Part shown: piece after piece, positions 1-7,762 of the stretch
Position numbering within the stretch: position 1 is the first letter of the stretch
Layout of the letters: the number at the start of each line of letters is the position of its first letter
Origin: Planctomycetota bacterium
GTDB taxonomy: Bacteria; Planctomycetota; Planctomycetia; Isosphaerales; Isosphaeraceae
Assembly: GCA_021777845.1 (NCBI GenBank)
Contig: JAJYDB010000007.1
Span: 1 to 42,903 of the forward strand
Length of the DNA: 42,903 nucleotides
Reading direction: 5' to 3'
Made by a program: the position numbers and the translations under genes
Notes under the pieces: model-generated
Databases searched by the model: none
What the model was told of the DNA's origin: nothing
Seen by the model: only the letters and a program-made list of their open reading frames with translations

Positions 1-2
1 AC

Positions 3-227
3 GAGCGGGCCGAGGCCGCCGCCGCTGTGTTGCGCGACGCGCTCGGTCGCGAGACTGCGGAATTCGCCCGCTTTCGGATCGGCACGCGGCTCGCCGAGAT
101 TCTGGACGACGACCTTGAAAACCCCGTCGAGGCCCGCAAAGTGCTCGATGACCTGAAGACGAAGCTGCGTCGTCGCGACCTCTTGGATCAGGTCGAGGAT
201 CAAATCGTCGAGCTTGACGCCGTCTGA
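3..227 (+). CDS. C-terminal end of an unidentified protein (partial)
   Basis: The reading frame is open from the left edge of the window and ends at TGA 225-227, so only about the last 74 residues of the protein are visible. They are charged and probably helical (segments around LAEILDDDLENPVEARKVL and KLRRRDLLDQVEDQIVELD), which would suit the tail of a TPR-like or coiled-coil protein. There is no recognisable catalytic motif. I cannot name the gene; the family would have to come from the upstream sequence. The next gene starts about 170 bases downstream on the same strand. Confidence 0.6.
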   Translation, partial: ERAEAAAAVLRDALGRETAEFARFRIGTRLAEILDDDLENPVEARKVLDDLKTKLRRRDLLDQVEDQIVELDAV

Positions 228-399
228 TGGCCGCGCGGCTCAGGAGACGTGATGTTTCCCGAGAGACCGATGGATCGAGCCGTACCGCTGATTTAGAGTA
301 GGAGAGTTCGGAGAATGCGCGAGGCGCGGCCGCGAAGCGATCGCGATCGTGAAGGCTCGCGCGGCGAACCAGGCTGACGTTGACGATTGCGTGGGATCG

Positions 400-1095
400 A
401 TGTCGAGGTTGGAAGATCCGCGGAAACGGGTGGTTTTGACGGGCGCGACGCGGGGGCTGGGCCGCGCGCTGACGTCGGAGTTGGCCATGCGCGGTCATAC
501 GGTTTTCGGCTGCGGACGCACGCTCGCAGAGGTGGAGCGGCTCCGCGCGGAGTATCCCGCGCCGCACGAATTTGAGGTGGTCGACGTCGCGAACGACGAT
601 GAGGTCGCGGCGTGGGCGGGCCGATTTTTGGCCGCGGGCGCGCCCGACCTGCTGCTCAACAACGCGGCGTTGATCAATCGCAACGCGCGCCTGTGGGAGG
701 TTCCCGCCGACGAGTTTGACCGATTGATCGACGTGAACGTGAAGGGGGTCGCGAATTTGATTCGGCACGTCGCGCCGGCGATGATTGCGCGCGGTCGCGG
801 CGTGATCGTGAACTTCAGCTCGGGTTGGGGACGATCGGTGGCGTCGGAAGTGGCGCCTTATTGCGCGAGCAAATGGGCGGTGGAGGGGATGACGCGGGCG
901 CTGGCGCGGGAGCTGCCGCCGGGGCTCGCGGCGGTGACGCTCAACCCGGGCGTGATCGACACCGATATGCTCCGGACTTGCTACGGCGATCAGGCCGCGC
1001 AGTTTCCCGGACCCGAGGAGTGGGCGCAGACCGCGGTCGAGTTTCTGCTTCAGGTCGGCCCGAAGGACAACGGAAAGCCGCTGACCGCGCCGTGA
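400..1095 (+). CDS. SDR-family oxidoreductase
   Basis: This is a classical short-chain dehydrogenase/reductase, an NAD(P)-dependent cytoplasmic enzyme. Counting from ATG 400 (231 aa), it shows the nucleotide-binding TGATRGLG at residues 14-21, NNA at 87-89, the catalytic Ser of NFSS at about 140-141, YCASK giving Tyr154 and Lys158, and NPG at 182-184. All parts of the active site are present. The length is slightly below the usual 245-250 aa. The frame also allows a GTG start at 349, but the extra 17 residues do not resemble SDR sequence; the ribosome-binding site is weak for both starts (GGGA at 393-396 is close to ATG 400). The substrate cannot be told from sequence, and the neighbours give no pathway hint. 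Confidence 0.85.
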   Translation: MSRLEDPRKRVVLTGATRGLGRALTSELAMRGHTVFGCGRTLAEVERLRAEYPAPHEFEVVDVANDDEVAAWAGRFLAAGAPDLLLNNAALINRNARLWEVPADEFDRLIDVNVKGVANLIRHVAPAMIARGRGVIVNFSSGWGRSVASEVAPYCASKWAVEGMTRALARELPPGLAAVTLNPGVIDTDMLRTCYGDQAAQFPGPEEWAQTAVEFLLQVGPKDNGKPLTAP

Positions 1096-1383
1096 TCGGC
1101 ATGACAGCCGATTTTGATGCGGGGGGCCGTTGACAAGGCTCGGCATCCGCGCGGGATTCTCGAATTGACTCGCGGTTGTATAGAATAAGAGATGAGAGAC
1201 GGTCGTCCCCACGCAATCCCGGCGGCGACGCGCGGCGGTAGTCTCCTCGCCGGCATCGATCCCGACGAAGTCGACTGCGCGCGCGGGCCCGCGGCTGCGT
1301 ACCGCGGCGGGGCGTTGGCGACGTGGGGTTTGTTAGATGTTTAAGTTGTCTTGAATCCTTTTTTTTTTGTGAGGAGAAGGTAG

Positions 1384-2871
1384 ATGTCGAGTGCACTCGA
1401 TCAATTGGCGGAGTTAATCAGGCAGAAGGAAGCGACGACGCGCGCGAAAAAGATTCGTGTTGAGTTGGAGCAGGCCTCGACGCGGTTGCGCGCCGCCGAG
1501 CAGCACGCCAGACAAGCCGAGCAAGCGATTCGCGAGGGTCGGACGGCGCGGCAGCGCGAGCTGGAAGCGATTGACGGGAAAGAAGTTTTGCTCAAAGAGC
1601 TCATACGCAAGTGCGCGATGTATAGGCAGGGTCACGAGCCTTTTGACGCGTCCGCGGAAAAGTTGATCGCCGACTCTCGGATCGAGATCGACACCGAGCG
1701 TCGGACCGCGCGTGCCGAGTTGGACCGGATCACGAAGGCGAGCGAGGAAGCGAACCGCGAGCTGCTGGCGGCCATCGAGGTGTATCGGACCTTGCGTCGC
1801 GAGATAGAGCGAAACTTTTCGAGCTATCTCGAGGAATGCGAGTCGACCGACCGCGTATTGCGGAACGCCGAGACGCTGCTGCCGGGGGGGCGTCTGCATG
1901 CGCTCGCGCGCGAGGTCGAGGATGGTCAGCAGCACTTTGGGATGATCACGCGGAAAGAGCAGTACGCTCAGTTGAAGATTTGGATTGGTCGCTATCGATT
2001 GCTCCAAACCGAAGGTTGCGAAGCGCCCGACGACCCTGGGCTCACGCAGAGGATTTTCCACCTGCTCAAGGCGCTCTCGAAACAATACGAGCCGGGTTAT
2101 ATCGACGCGTTTCGTCTGGAATTCCAGGCTGACTGGACGCGCTACGTGAGCGAGGCCGAGGCTCAACTGCAATCAGCCTCCGAGGACGCCCGTCGCAACC
2201 GCGAGAGCGAGCACGCGCGCGACGAACAGCACGCGCGCGAGCTCGAACGCCAGCGGCTTTCGCGTGTAAACGGCCGGATCACGCTTGATGCGCTCCGCGA
2301 GCAGATCGCGCGCGACGACTTCCCCGACGAGGGCTTCGACGACTTTCTCGAACAACTCAAGCAGGTGGTGAACTGTCTGGGCGCGTCGGACCCCGAGTTG
2401 CTCTCGCTGGCGATGCCGTATCGCGAACAGATCGACGGCGACGGCGCGCTCCGCGCTTTGCGGCTGAGCCTCGACCGCAAGCATCAAGAAGAGACCCGCG
2501 AGGACGACACCCTTCCCGAAGGCTCCGAGGAGGTGGTTGACTTCACCCACGACCGTCGCGGCCTGATGATCGGCGGCAGCGTGCGCGAGGACGTTCGTCG
2601 CAACCTCGAACGCCTTTTCGGCTTCGGCAAGCTCGACTGGGAGCCTTACGAAGATTCGAAGCCCGCGCTGCTCGAGTCGCTCGAACAGCGCGTCCGGCAC
2701 GGCGGCGTCGACGTCGTGATCCTGTTGAAGAGCTTCATCGGCCACCACGTCACCGAAAAGATGCGTCCGCTCTGCCAGCAGCACGAGATTCTCTGCGTGA
2801 TGGTCGAGCGCGGCTACGGCGCCTCGCAGATCGCCGAGGCGCTGCGTCGCGGGCTGCAAAAGTCGGCGTAA
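1384..2871 (+). CDS. Coiled-coil protein with C-terminal DUF2325 domain
   Basis: This is a 495-residue protein with no signal peptide or membrane segment, so probably cytoplasmic. Roughly residues 1-150 and 255-310 are Glu/Arg/Ala-rich, heptad-like coiled coil. The last 110 residues (about 393-490) look like DUF2325: LMIGGS at the start, the hydrophobic strand VDVVILLKSFIGHH, then MRPLCQQHEILCV and a closing GYGASQIAEALR. In DUF2325 proteins this domain has the pattern 'GG ... DVVV-ITxFISH ... K-xC-x-x-x-x-xP'. The biochemical function of the family is not known to me. The ATG is preceded by a good Shine-Dalgarno (GAGGAGAAGG, 1371-1380) and a T-run at about 1359-1368. The gene converges on the solute-binding protein gene, with only 25 bases between the stops. 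Confidence 0.8.
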   Translation: MSSALDQLAELIRQKEATTRAKKIRVELEQASTRLRAAEQHARQAEQAIREGRTARQRELEAIDGKEVLLKELIRKCAMYRQGHEPFDASAEKLIADSRIEIDTERRTARAELDRITKASEEANRELLAAIEVYRTLRREIERNFSSYLEECESTDRVLRNAETLLPGGRLHALAREVEDGQQHFGMITRKEQYAQLKIWIGRYRLLQTEGCEAPDDPGLTQRIFHLLKALSKQYEPGYIDAFRLEFQADWTRYVSEAEAQLQSASEDARRNRESEHARDEQHARELERQRLSRVNGRITLDALREQIARDDFPDEGFDDFLEQLKQVVNCLGASDPELLSLAMPYREQIDGDGALRALRLSLDRKHQEETREDDTLPEGSEEVVDFTHDRRGLMIGGSVREDVRRNLERLFGFGKLDWEPYEDSKPALLESLEQRVRHGGVDVVILLKSFIGHHVTEKMRPLCQQHEILCVMVERGYGASQIAEALRRGLQKSA

Positions 2872-2896
2872 ATCGTGAAGATTTCATGACTTCCGG

Positions 2897-3982
2897 TCAG
2901 CGCGCGAACTCTTCGGCGAGGAACGCCGCGACGGGGTCCCAGAGTTTCGCGGCGGCCTCGAAGTCGGCGTTCATCGCTTGGATCGTCGCGGGCGTTTCGA
3001 CGCGCCCCGACCGCTTGACCGCCGGGTTGAGCGGGATCTGCGCGCTTGGGCCGTCGGCGAGCGTTTGTTCCACCTCCGGGCCGAGCAGGAAATCGACGAG
3101 CGTCTCGGCGTCGGCGCGATGCGGGGCGTCTTTGATCACCGCGAGCGTGTTCGGAATAAACAGCGTGCCCAGTTGGCCCGCCGCGCGGTCGGGATAGACG
3201 ATCGCGACCGGTTGGCCTTCGAGAATCTGGCCGATCGCGTCGTCGGTGTCGGTGAGGCCGAGCTCGATCTCGCCGCTCGCGACGGCCGTCGCCACCTGCT
3301 TGTTGCCCGAAAAAATCTTCACGCCGTTGTCGCGGAGCTTACGGTAATACTCCTGCGCGCGGGTCTCGCCCCAGGCCGCGAACAGGCATGCCGCGTGCGT
3401 CGCGGTCGTCCCGAAAAGCGGCTTCGCGATCCCGATTTTACCCTTCCAGCGCGGGTTGAGCAGGTCCTCGATCCCGGCCGGATAGAGCGTGGGGGCCACT
3501 TTGCTCGAGTTCGCCAGAATGATCCGCGCGCGCGCGGCAAAACCATGCCAGGCGCCGTCGGCGGCGCGGAACACGGCGGGATACGCGGCCGCGTTCGGCG
3601 GCGAGATCGGCAGCAGGAGCCCTTTTTCGCGGAGCCGAAGCGTGTTCAGGATCTCGTTGTTCCAGAAGACGTCGCAGCGCGTGCGACCGGGTCCGGCCTC
3701 GAGCATGATCGACGTCGCCAGCCCGACCGACTTCGTGCTCTCGACATCATATTTCGCGTCGACTTTGATCCCGGTCCGGCGCTCGAATTCTTGCAGGATC
3801 GGCTTCGAGAACTCCTCGTCGAGCGCGGCGTAAACGACCAGATTCCGTCGCGGCGGCTCGGATCGCGAGAAGCACCCCGCGCTTGCTCCCACGACCCCCG
3901 CGGCCGCTCCCAAGAGCCAGTCGCGTCGCGTCCAGCCCGCGTTCGGAAGCCCCTCGGGGCACGATTCCATCGCTGTCGTCAT
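2897..3982 (-). CDS. Tat-exported solute-binding lipoprotein (FbpA/AfuA-like, probable Fe3+ or anion ABC transporter)
   Basis: The 361-residue product begins with a twin-arginine signal (RRDWLLG, Arg19-Arg20) followed by a hydrophobic core and lipobox ASAGC, so Cys37 should be lipidated after Tat export. The mature part has the look of a family 1 bacterial solute-binding protein of the iron(III) type: NLVVYAALDEEF, an EFERRTGIKV strand-helix, RCDVFWNNE, and SGEIELGLTDTDDA. The ATG at 3982 has GGGAG about 10 bases upstream (reverse strand), which decides the start; the frame stays open further upstream but reads as Arg-rich noise. No permease or ATPase gene lies beside it, so it is an orphan binding protein or its partners are elsewhere. 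It is divergent from the glycosyltransferase gene. The ligand is not determined from sequence. Confidence 0.85.
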   Translation of the reverse strand: MTTAMESCPEGLPNAGWTRRDWLLGAAAGVVGASAGCFSRSEPPRRNLVVYAALDEEFSKPILQEFERRTGIKVDAKYDVESTKSVGLATSIMLEAGPGRTRCDVFWNNEILNTLRLREKGLLLPISPPNAAAYPAVFRAADGAWHGFAARARIILANSSKVAPTLYPAGIEDLLNPRWKGKIGIAKPLFGTTATHAACLFAAWGETRAQEYYRKLRDNGVKIFSGNKQVATAVASGEIELGLTDTDDAIGQILEGQPVAIVYPDRAAGQLGTLFIPNTLAVIKDAPHRADAETLVDFLLGPEVEQTLADGPSAQIPLNPAVKRSGRVETPATIQAMNADFEAAAKLWDPVAAFLAEEFAR

Positions 3983-4168
3983 GGTGCGGAATCTCCCTGA
4001 CTGTTGTCGCATGAAATGAATTATTTCGAGGAGGCGTCGCCGATGCAAGGGGTGGCGTCGGCGCGAGTTCGGATGCCCGCGGCGGCGTGATTGTGGTAGA
4101 TTCGCGTGCGCGATCGAATGGGGCGTTGGGCCGCGTCGATGCGCGCAGAGGCGGACGAGGTGCTCTGG

Positions 4169-6070
4169 ATGAATACCGGTGCGACGCCGCGACCGCGGGT
4201 CGACTCGTGGGAGCGGACCGAGAGCACGCTGACGCCGAGCGCGACGCGCCCCTTGTTGCGGCCCGCGCCGCGGTCGGCGATGTTCTTTCCGCTGGCGGTG
4301 ATCGTCGCGGTGCTGCCGGGCTTGTTCGCGCTCAACAGTTGGGATCTGACGCCGCCGGGTCCGTGGTGGGGGATGCGCGGGCTGGCGGTGCTCGACGGGC
4401 TGAAGATCGATCAGACCGCCGCCGCGTTTGCGCTCGGCGATCCCGCCGAGGCGCGGGCCTATCAGACGATCGCGATGCAGCCGCCGCTCTATGCGTGGCT
4501 CGAGGCGATCGGCCTGGCGATGAGCTACGACCGCGACCCGCTCGCGACCGTCCTGCCGAGCTACATCGCGGGCGCCGCGGTCGTCGTGCTCGTCTATCTG
4601 CACGGTCGACTCTGGTTCGGGCAGGGGACGGCGCTCACGGCGGCGGTGCTGGTCGGACTCAACCGCGGCTTAATTGGGCAGATGCAGCAGGCTTCGCCGA
4701 CGACGCTCGGGCTCGCGGGCGCGCTGCTGGCGCTGCTGGGATACGGCTGGCGACACCGCGTGAAGGTCGAGTCGAGGCGGCCGGTTCCCTGGGCGGGCTC
4801 GGGGTTTTGGACGATCGTCGGCGGCGTCGGACTCGGCATCTCGCTCCTGAGCGTCGGCCTCTTCGGGTTGGCGGTCGTGCCGGCGGCGCTGCTGCATCAG
4901 GCGTGTCTCGGCGCGGGGTCGCCGCCCGCGGAACGCGTCGGACGCTGGTGGCAGGTCTGGCGTCGCGAATCGACCGTGCTTACCGGCGTCGCCAGCCTCG
5001 CGATCGGCCTCGCGATCGCCCTCCCCTGGCATTTCGCGATGCTCCGCGCGCACGGCGCCGAGTTCCTCGGCGCGCTGCTGGAGCCGTTCGACCCGTCGGT
5101 CGGGCCCGCCACCGGACCGGGTTTACTCGGACGCTTACTTAGGCTGGCGCCGACCGCGCTCCCGCTCGGTCTGTACGGCGCGTATCGGTCGATCGGCGTC
5201 GCGCTCAGCGACGAGACCGGCGAACGCAACGTCGTCGGACGCATCTTTTGGGTCGCCTGGATGTCGGTCGCGGCGCTCGTTCCCGCCTTCTGGCCCGAGG
5301 GGCCCGGCCCCGTCCTCGACCTGTTCCTCGCGATCCCCATGATCCTGCTCGCGGCGCTCACGATGGCCGAGCTGGCCGCGCGCGCGATCCACGTCCGCAC
5401 GATCCTTTTGCTCGGACCCGCGACCGCCGTTTCCATCTGCTGGGCCGCCAGCGGCACGCTCCGCCGCGCCGTCGCCGACCTCAACGAAGGCCACGCCTCG
5501 GCCTCCACTCTGCTCGGACTCCACCTCGCGTTCGACCTCTTTCTCGCCGTCGTGTTCGCGAGCCGCCTCGTCGATCGCTGGGCACGACGCCGCGACGGCC
5601 GCCAACGCTGCGTCATCGGCGTCTTTCTCGCGGTCGTCCTGGTCCTCACCACCTTCGCGGGCATCCGCGAGGCCACCTTCCGACACCGCGAAACCGACGA
5701 CCTCCTCACGCTCCGCTCGATGATCCTCAGACGACACCGCGAACAGCCGTTTCGACTCCTCGCGCTCGTCGTCGGCGACCGCTTCCGACCCGCGAACTAC
5801 CCCGCCGACTCCGGCCCCGCCCCCGGCGGACGACTCCGCTTTATCCTCCGCGACGCGCTCCCCGATACCCCTGAGCGCGACCTTGAAACGACCGACGCAC
5901 TCCTCAACCTCCCCGACGCCCCCCGCCTCGTCATTATCGCAGGCGCCGCCCAACCGCTCTCGTACATCCTGCAATCGCGGCTCGGCCTCGAAGCCATCCA
6001 CCCAGGACGCCAGGGCGAGCTCGAAGCCTTCGCCACCGCGCTGCCCAACCCGCGCCTCGGCAGCCGTTAG
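4169..6070 (+). CDS. Polytopic membrane protein, GT-C/ArnT-like glycosyltransferase
   Basis: This is a 633-residue integral membrane protein with about 10-12 hydrophobic segments, beginning with MFFPLAVIVAVLPGLFAL. Near the N terminus it has QPPLYAWLEA, resembling the HPPLYYW-type segment of GT39/ArnT-family (GT-C fold) glycosyltransferases, which move sugars from polyprenyl phosphate to lipids or proteins on the outer face of the cytoplasmic membrane. A soluble tail of about 130 residues ends the protein. I chose ATG 4169 because ACGAGG (4155-4160) precedes it at normal spacing; GTG 4106, ATG 4118 and ATG 4139 are in frame and possible. The acceptor is unknown. The first-loop Asp pair typical of ArnT is not obvious to me, so a non-catalytic paralogue is possible. 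Confidence 0.7.
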   Translation: MNTGATPRPRVDSWERTESTLTPSATRPLLRPAPRSAMFFPLAVIVAVLPGLFALNSWDLTPPGPWWGMRGLAVLDGLKIDQTAAAFALGDPAEARAYQTIAMQPPLYAWLEAIGLAMSYDRDPLATVLPSYIAGAAVVVLVYLHGRLWFGQGTALTAAVLVGLNRGLIGQMQQASPTTLGLAGALLALLGYGWRHRVKVESRRPVPWAGSGFWTIVGGVGLGISLLSVGLFGLAVVPAALLHQACLGAGSPPAERVGRWWQVWRRESTVLTGVASLAIGLAIALPWHFAMLRAHGAEFLGALLEPFDPSVGPATGPGLLGRLLRLAPTALPLGLYGAYRSIGVALSDETGERNVVGRIFWVAWMSVAALVPAFWPEGPGPVLDLFLAIPMILLAALTMAELAARAIHVRTILLLGPATAVSICWAASGTLRRAVADLNEGHASASTLLGLHLAFDLFLAVVFASRLVDRWARRRDGRQRCVIGVFLAVVLVLTTFAGIREATFRHRETDDLLTLRSMILRRHREQPFRLLALVVGDRFRPANYPADSGPAPGGRLRFILRDALPDTPERDLETTDALLNLPDAPRLVIIAGAAQPLSYILQSRLGLEAIHPGRQGELEAFATALPNPRLGSR

Positions 6071-6164
6071 CCCTCTTGCAAAGCCCCGTACGATTCCTGC
6101 AACGTCGGAACTCCTCCATCCGCCCGCAACGTCCTTGTCCCCACCGGACCGAGGTTGATCGCCC

Positions 6165-6731
6165 ATGTACGATTGGTCGCCGATTTTCCAAGAAGCCCTC
6201 CCCTACGACACCTTTCTGGAGCGCTACGCCACGCCCGCCCAACGTTCGCGCTGGGAGGCCGTGCACGCGCGGATCCAGCTCACCGACGACCAAAAAACGC
6301 TCCTCGCCGGCTTCAAACGCCGGATGCCGGTGCTCTGTCTCGCGGGCGCTTGGTGCGGCGACTGCGCGAACCAATGCCCCGCGTTCGAACGCATCGCCGC
6401 CGCCTCGAACGGCGCGATCGAGCTCCGCTTCCTCGACCGCGACGCCCGCCCCGACGCCCGCGACGCTCTCGCCATCTGCGGCGGAAACCGCGTCCCCACC
6501 GTCCTCTTCCTCAACGAAGACCGCCTCGAAGTCGGGCGTTACGGCGACAACACCCTCTCCGGCTACCGACGCAAAGCCCTCGAATATCTCGGCGCATCTT
6601 GCCCGACCGGCATCGTCCCTCCCGACGGCCCCGCCCTCGAAAGCACACTCGCCGATTGGATCGACGAATTCGAACGCGCTCAGCTTATCTTGCGCCTTTC
6701 GCCCAGTTTGCGCGCACGCCACAACGATTGA
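6165..6731 (+). CDS. Thioredoxin-family protein with WCGDC active site
   Basis: The 188-residue protein has no signal peptide, so it is probably a cytoplasmic thiol-disulfide protein. The centre carries AWCGDCANQCP: the CxxC pair is Cys64-Cys67, with a third Cys71 nearby, and RVPTV at 109-113 supplies the cis-Pro (Pro111) opposite the active site. The N-terminal 40 residues are an extra helical region not found in minimal thioredoxin. WCGDC with an N-terminal helical extension is seen in the 'thioredoxin family protein' group of uncharacterised bacterial reductases. It lies 94 bases after the glycosyltransferase gene and about 100 bases before another exported thioredoxin-like gene, which suggests a local redox theme but not a proven operon. 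Confidence 0.88.
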   Translation: MYDWSPIFQEALPYDTFLERYATPAQRSRWEAVHARIQLTDDQKTLLAGFKRRMPVLCLAGAWCGDCANQCPAFERIAAASNGAIELRFLDRDARPDARDALAICGGNRVPTVLFLNEDRLEVGRYGDNTLSGYRRKALEYLGASCPTGIVPPDGPALESTLADWIDEFERAQLILRLSPSLRARHND

Positions 6732-6833
6732 GCGCGTCCGGCCCCGATCCGCCGCGCCCGGGTTGCACTTTCTCCCGAACTACCTAAGCTGTTGGTTGGG
6801 AACGGGATCGAGAAGCTCGGAAAGGAGCGCCAG

Positions 6834-7400
6834 ATGCGAAGATTGATCGCATGGGGTTGCGCCGCGGTGTTGATCTCTGCCTTGGGCACGGAGATCGGTC
6901 ACGGCGCGGACGCCCCTGATTTGAAGTCGGGCCTGCAAGTCGGCGAGCCTGCGCCGGCGTTTGAGGTCCAAGACATCACCGGCCCGAACAAGGGCACCAC
7001 GCTCTGCTATCGCTGACAGTACGGCGCCAGTCCGGTCGTCTGCGTTTTCGCGCGCAAGACGTCCGACTCCTTGACCAGTTTGGTCAAGTCGCTCGATGCG
7101 GAAGTCGCGAAAAGCCCCTCGCTGCGCAGCTTCGTCGTCGTTCTCACCGACGACGCCGACAAAACCTCGGCCGTGCTCACCAAACTCGCCGCGGAGCACG
7201 GGATTAAGAACGTCCCGCTCACCCTCGTCGACACTCCCCAAGGCCCTCCCGCCTACAGCATCGCCAAGGACGCCGACGTCACCGTCATGATGTGGCGCGG
7301 CGTCAGGGTCCAGGTCAACCACGCCTTCAAAGACGGCGGTCTGACCGCGAGCGACATCAAAACCATCGTCTCCGAATTGCCTAAGATCACCGCGAAGTAA
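6834..7400 (+). CDS. Exported thioredoxin-like protein, candidate selenoprotein (in-frame TGA at 7014)
   Basis: Reading through TGA 7014-7016, the frame encodes 188 residues. ATG 6834 has GGAG at 6823-6826. Residues 1-24 are a Sec signal peptide (hydrophobic core AAVLISALG). The mature start (LQVGEPAPAFEVQDITGP) resembles redoxin-fold proteins. Residues 58-61 read C-Y-R-[TGA], followed by QYGASPVVCVFARK; relatives of this planctomycete family, as I remember them, have CxxC here, so TGA takes the place of the second redox cysteine (U61). After the TGA the frame stays open and family-like (FVVVLTDD, VPLTLVD, KDADVTVMMW, VNHAF) to TAA 7398-7400. Hairpins start directly after the TGA. Alternatives are a nonsense mutation or a sequencing error. 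If there is no readthrough, only a 60-residue fragment is made. Confidence 0.75.
7017..7065 (+). promoter_or_regulatory. Candidate bacterial SECIS region downstream of TGA 7014
   Basis: Two overlapping, mutually exclusive hairpins can form directly 3' of the TGA. Hairpin A pairs 7017-7019 with 7040-7042 and 7021-7025 with 7035-7039 (8 bp, one G-U), with a single bulged U7020 and a 9-nt loop that begins with G7026. Hairpin B pairs 7033-7035 with 7063-7065, 7037-7041 with 7057-7061 and 7042-7044 with 7053-7055 (11 bp), with a U-U mismatch, bulged A7056 and an 8-nt loop at 7045-7052, about 28 nt after the TGA. Bacterial SECIS elements sit in the coding region just after UGA and bind SelB through the apical loop. 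Pairing was done by eye, without energy calculation. Confidence 0.5.
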
Positions 7401-7416
7401 ACCCGTCAATGCCTCC

Positions 7417-7436
7417 GCCCCGACGCGGATCGGGGC
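7417..7436 (+). terminator. GC hairpin after the TGA-containing redox gene
   Basis: GCCCCGA (7417-7423) pairs perfectly with TCGGGGC (7430-7436) around a 6-nt loop, starting 17 bases after the stop codon at 7400. There is no T-run behind it, so it may act as a weak terminator or as a 3' stabiliser. Confidence 0.45.
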
Positions 7437-7477
7437 TAATACCACACATTCATGATCTCGATTGTCGGGTCCCACGA

Positions 7478-7502
7478 CAGCCCGGGCGCGTGTCCCGGGC
7501 TG
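7478..7502 (+). terminator. Strong hairpin, probable terminator
   Basis: CAGCCCGGG (7478-7486) pairs perfectly with CCCGGGCTG (7494-7502) around a 7-nt loop, followed by CTTCGTTCC. It is the second hairpin behind the gene ending at 7400 and is the stronger candidate for ending that transcript. The tail is only mildly T-rich. Confidence 0.5.
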
Positions 7503-7588
7503 CTTCGTTCCAGGACCTCGCCGCAAACTGCCCGCGACACCTGGCTGATTTCAGCCGGCTGTCTCGTCCGCGCGAAAGACGACCCCGG

Positions 7589-7602
7589 CAAAACGAAGCC
7601 AA
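7589..7602 (+). repeat. Short direct repeat CAAAACGAAGCCAA, copy 1
   Basis: This 14-base motif recurs identically at 7749-7762, 160 bases downstream in the same orientation and the same gene-free stretch. I did not find it elsewhere in the window. Similar AACGAAGCCAA words are, from memory, scattered through intergenic DNA of Isosphaera-type planctomycetes; this would need a genome-wide count. Confidence 0.5.
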
Positions 7603-7748
7603 ATGGCCCTCCGAGCAATCAGGTCAATGACTTACGTCGACGCTAGTGTGATTTGTACAGGTCGCGCGGCGGTCTGACTCGAACCGGCCCGCCGCGCCGC
7701 CCGCGAGCGAGGAGTGCGCGCGGCGCGCGCGCAAATCCGGTCGTCCGA

Positions 7749-7762
7749 CAAAACGAAGCCAA
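7749..7762 (+). repeat. Short direct repeat CAAAACGAAGCCAA, copy 2
   Basis: Identical to copy 1 at 7589-7602 and in the same orientation. The flanking bases differ apart from small similarities, so the repeat unit seems to be the 14-mer, or it is the conserved core of a longer degraded element. Confidence 0.5.

Noticed and set aside
1130-1186. TTGACA and TTGACT with TATAGA/TAGAAT as a promoter for the DUF2325 gene
   Set aside because: No pair has a spacing near 17 bases, so I could not defend a sigma-70 promoter.
3983-4603. Long N-terminal extension of the solute-binding protein gene
   Set aside because: The extra 207 residues are Arg/His/Pro-rich noise upstream of a well-placed Tat signal and overlap the glycosyltransferase gene.
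5135-6166. Minus-strand frame of 343 codons
   Set aside because: Gly/Glu/Arg-rich low-complexity reading antisense to a multi-pass membrane protein; typical GC-skew artefact.
7014-7016. The in-frame TGA as evidence for a pseudogene
   Set aside because: The frame after the TGA stays open for 128 codons with family-like residues and the same phase, and the TGA falls exactly at a redox-cysteine column. A pseudogene would be expected to show more damage. It is kept as an alternative.
7014-7016. TGA used as a sense codon (Trp) throughout the genome
   Set aside because: TGA ends several clear genes here (227, 1095, 10525, the minus-strand stop at 2897), so it is an ordinary stop elsewhere.
7409-7646. 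Short frames in the gap after the redox gene
   Set aside because: No ribosome-binding site and composition unlike the genes nearby; they overlap hairpins and the short repeat.
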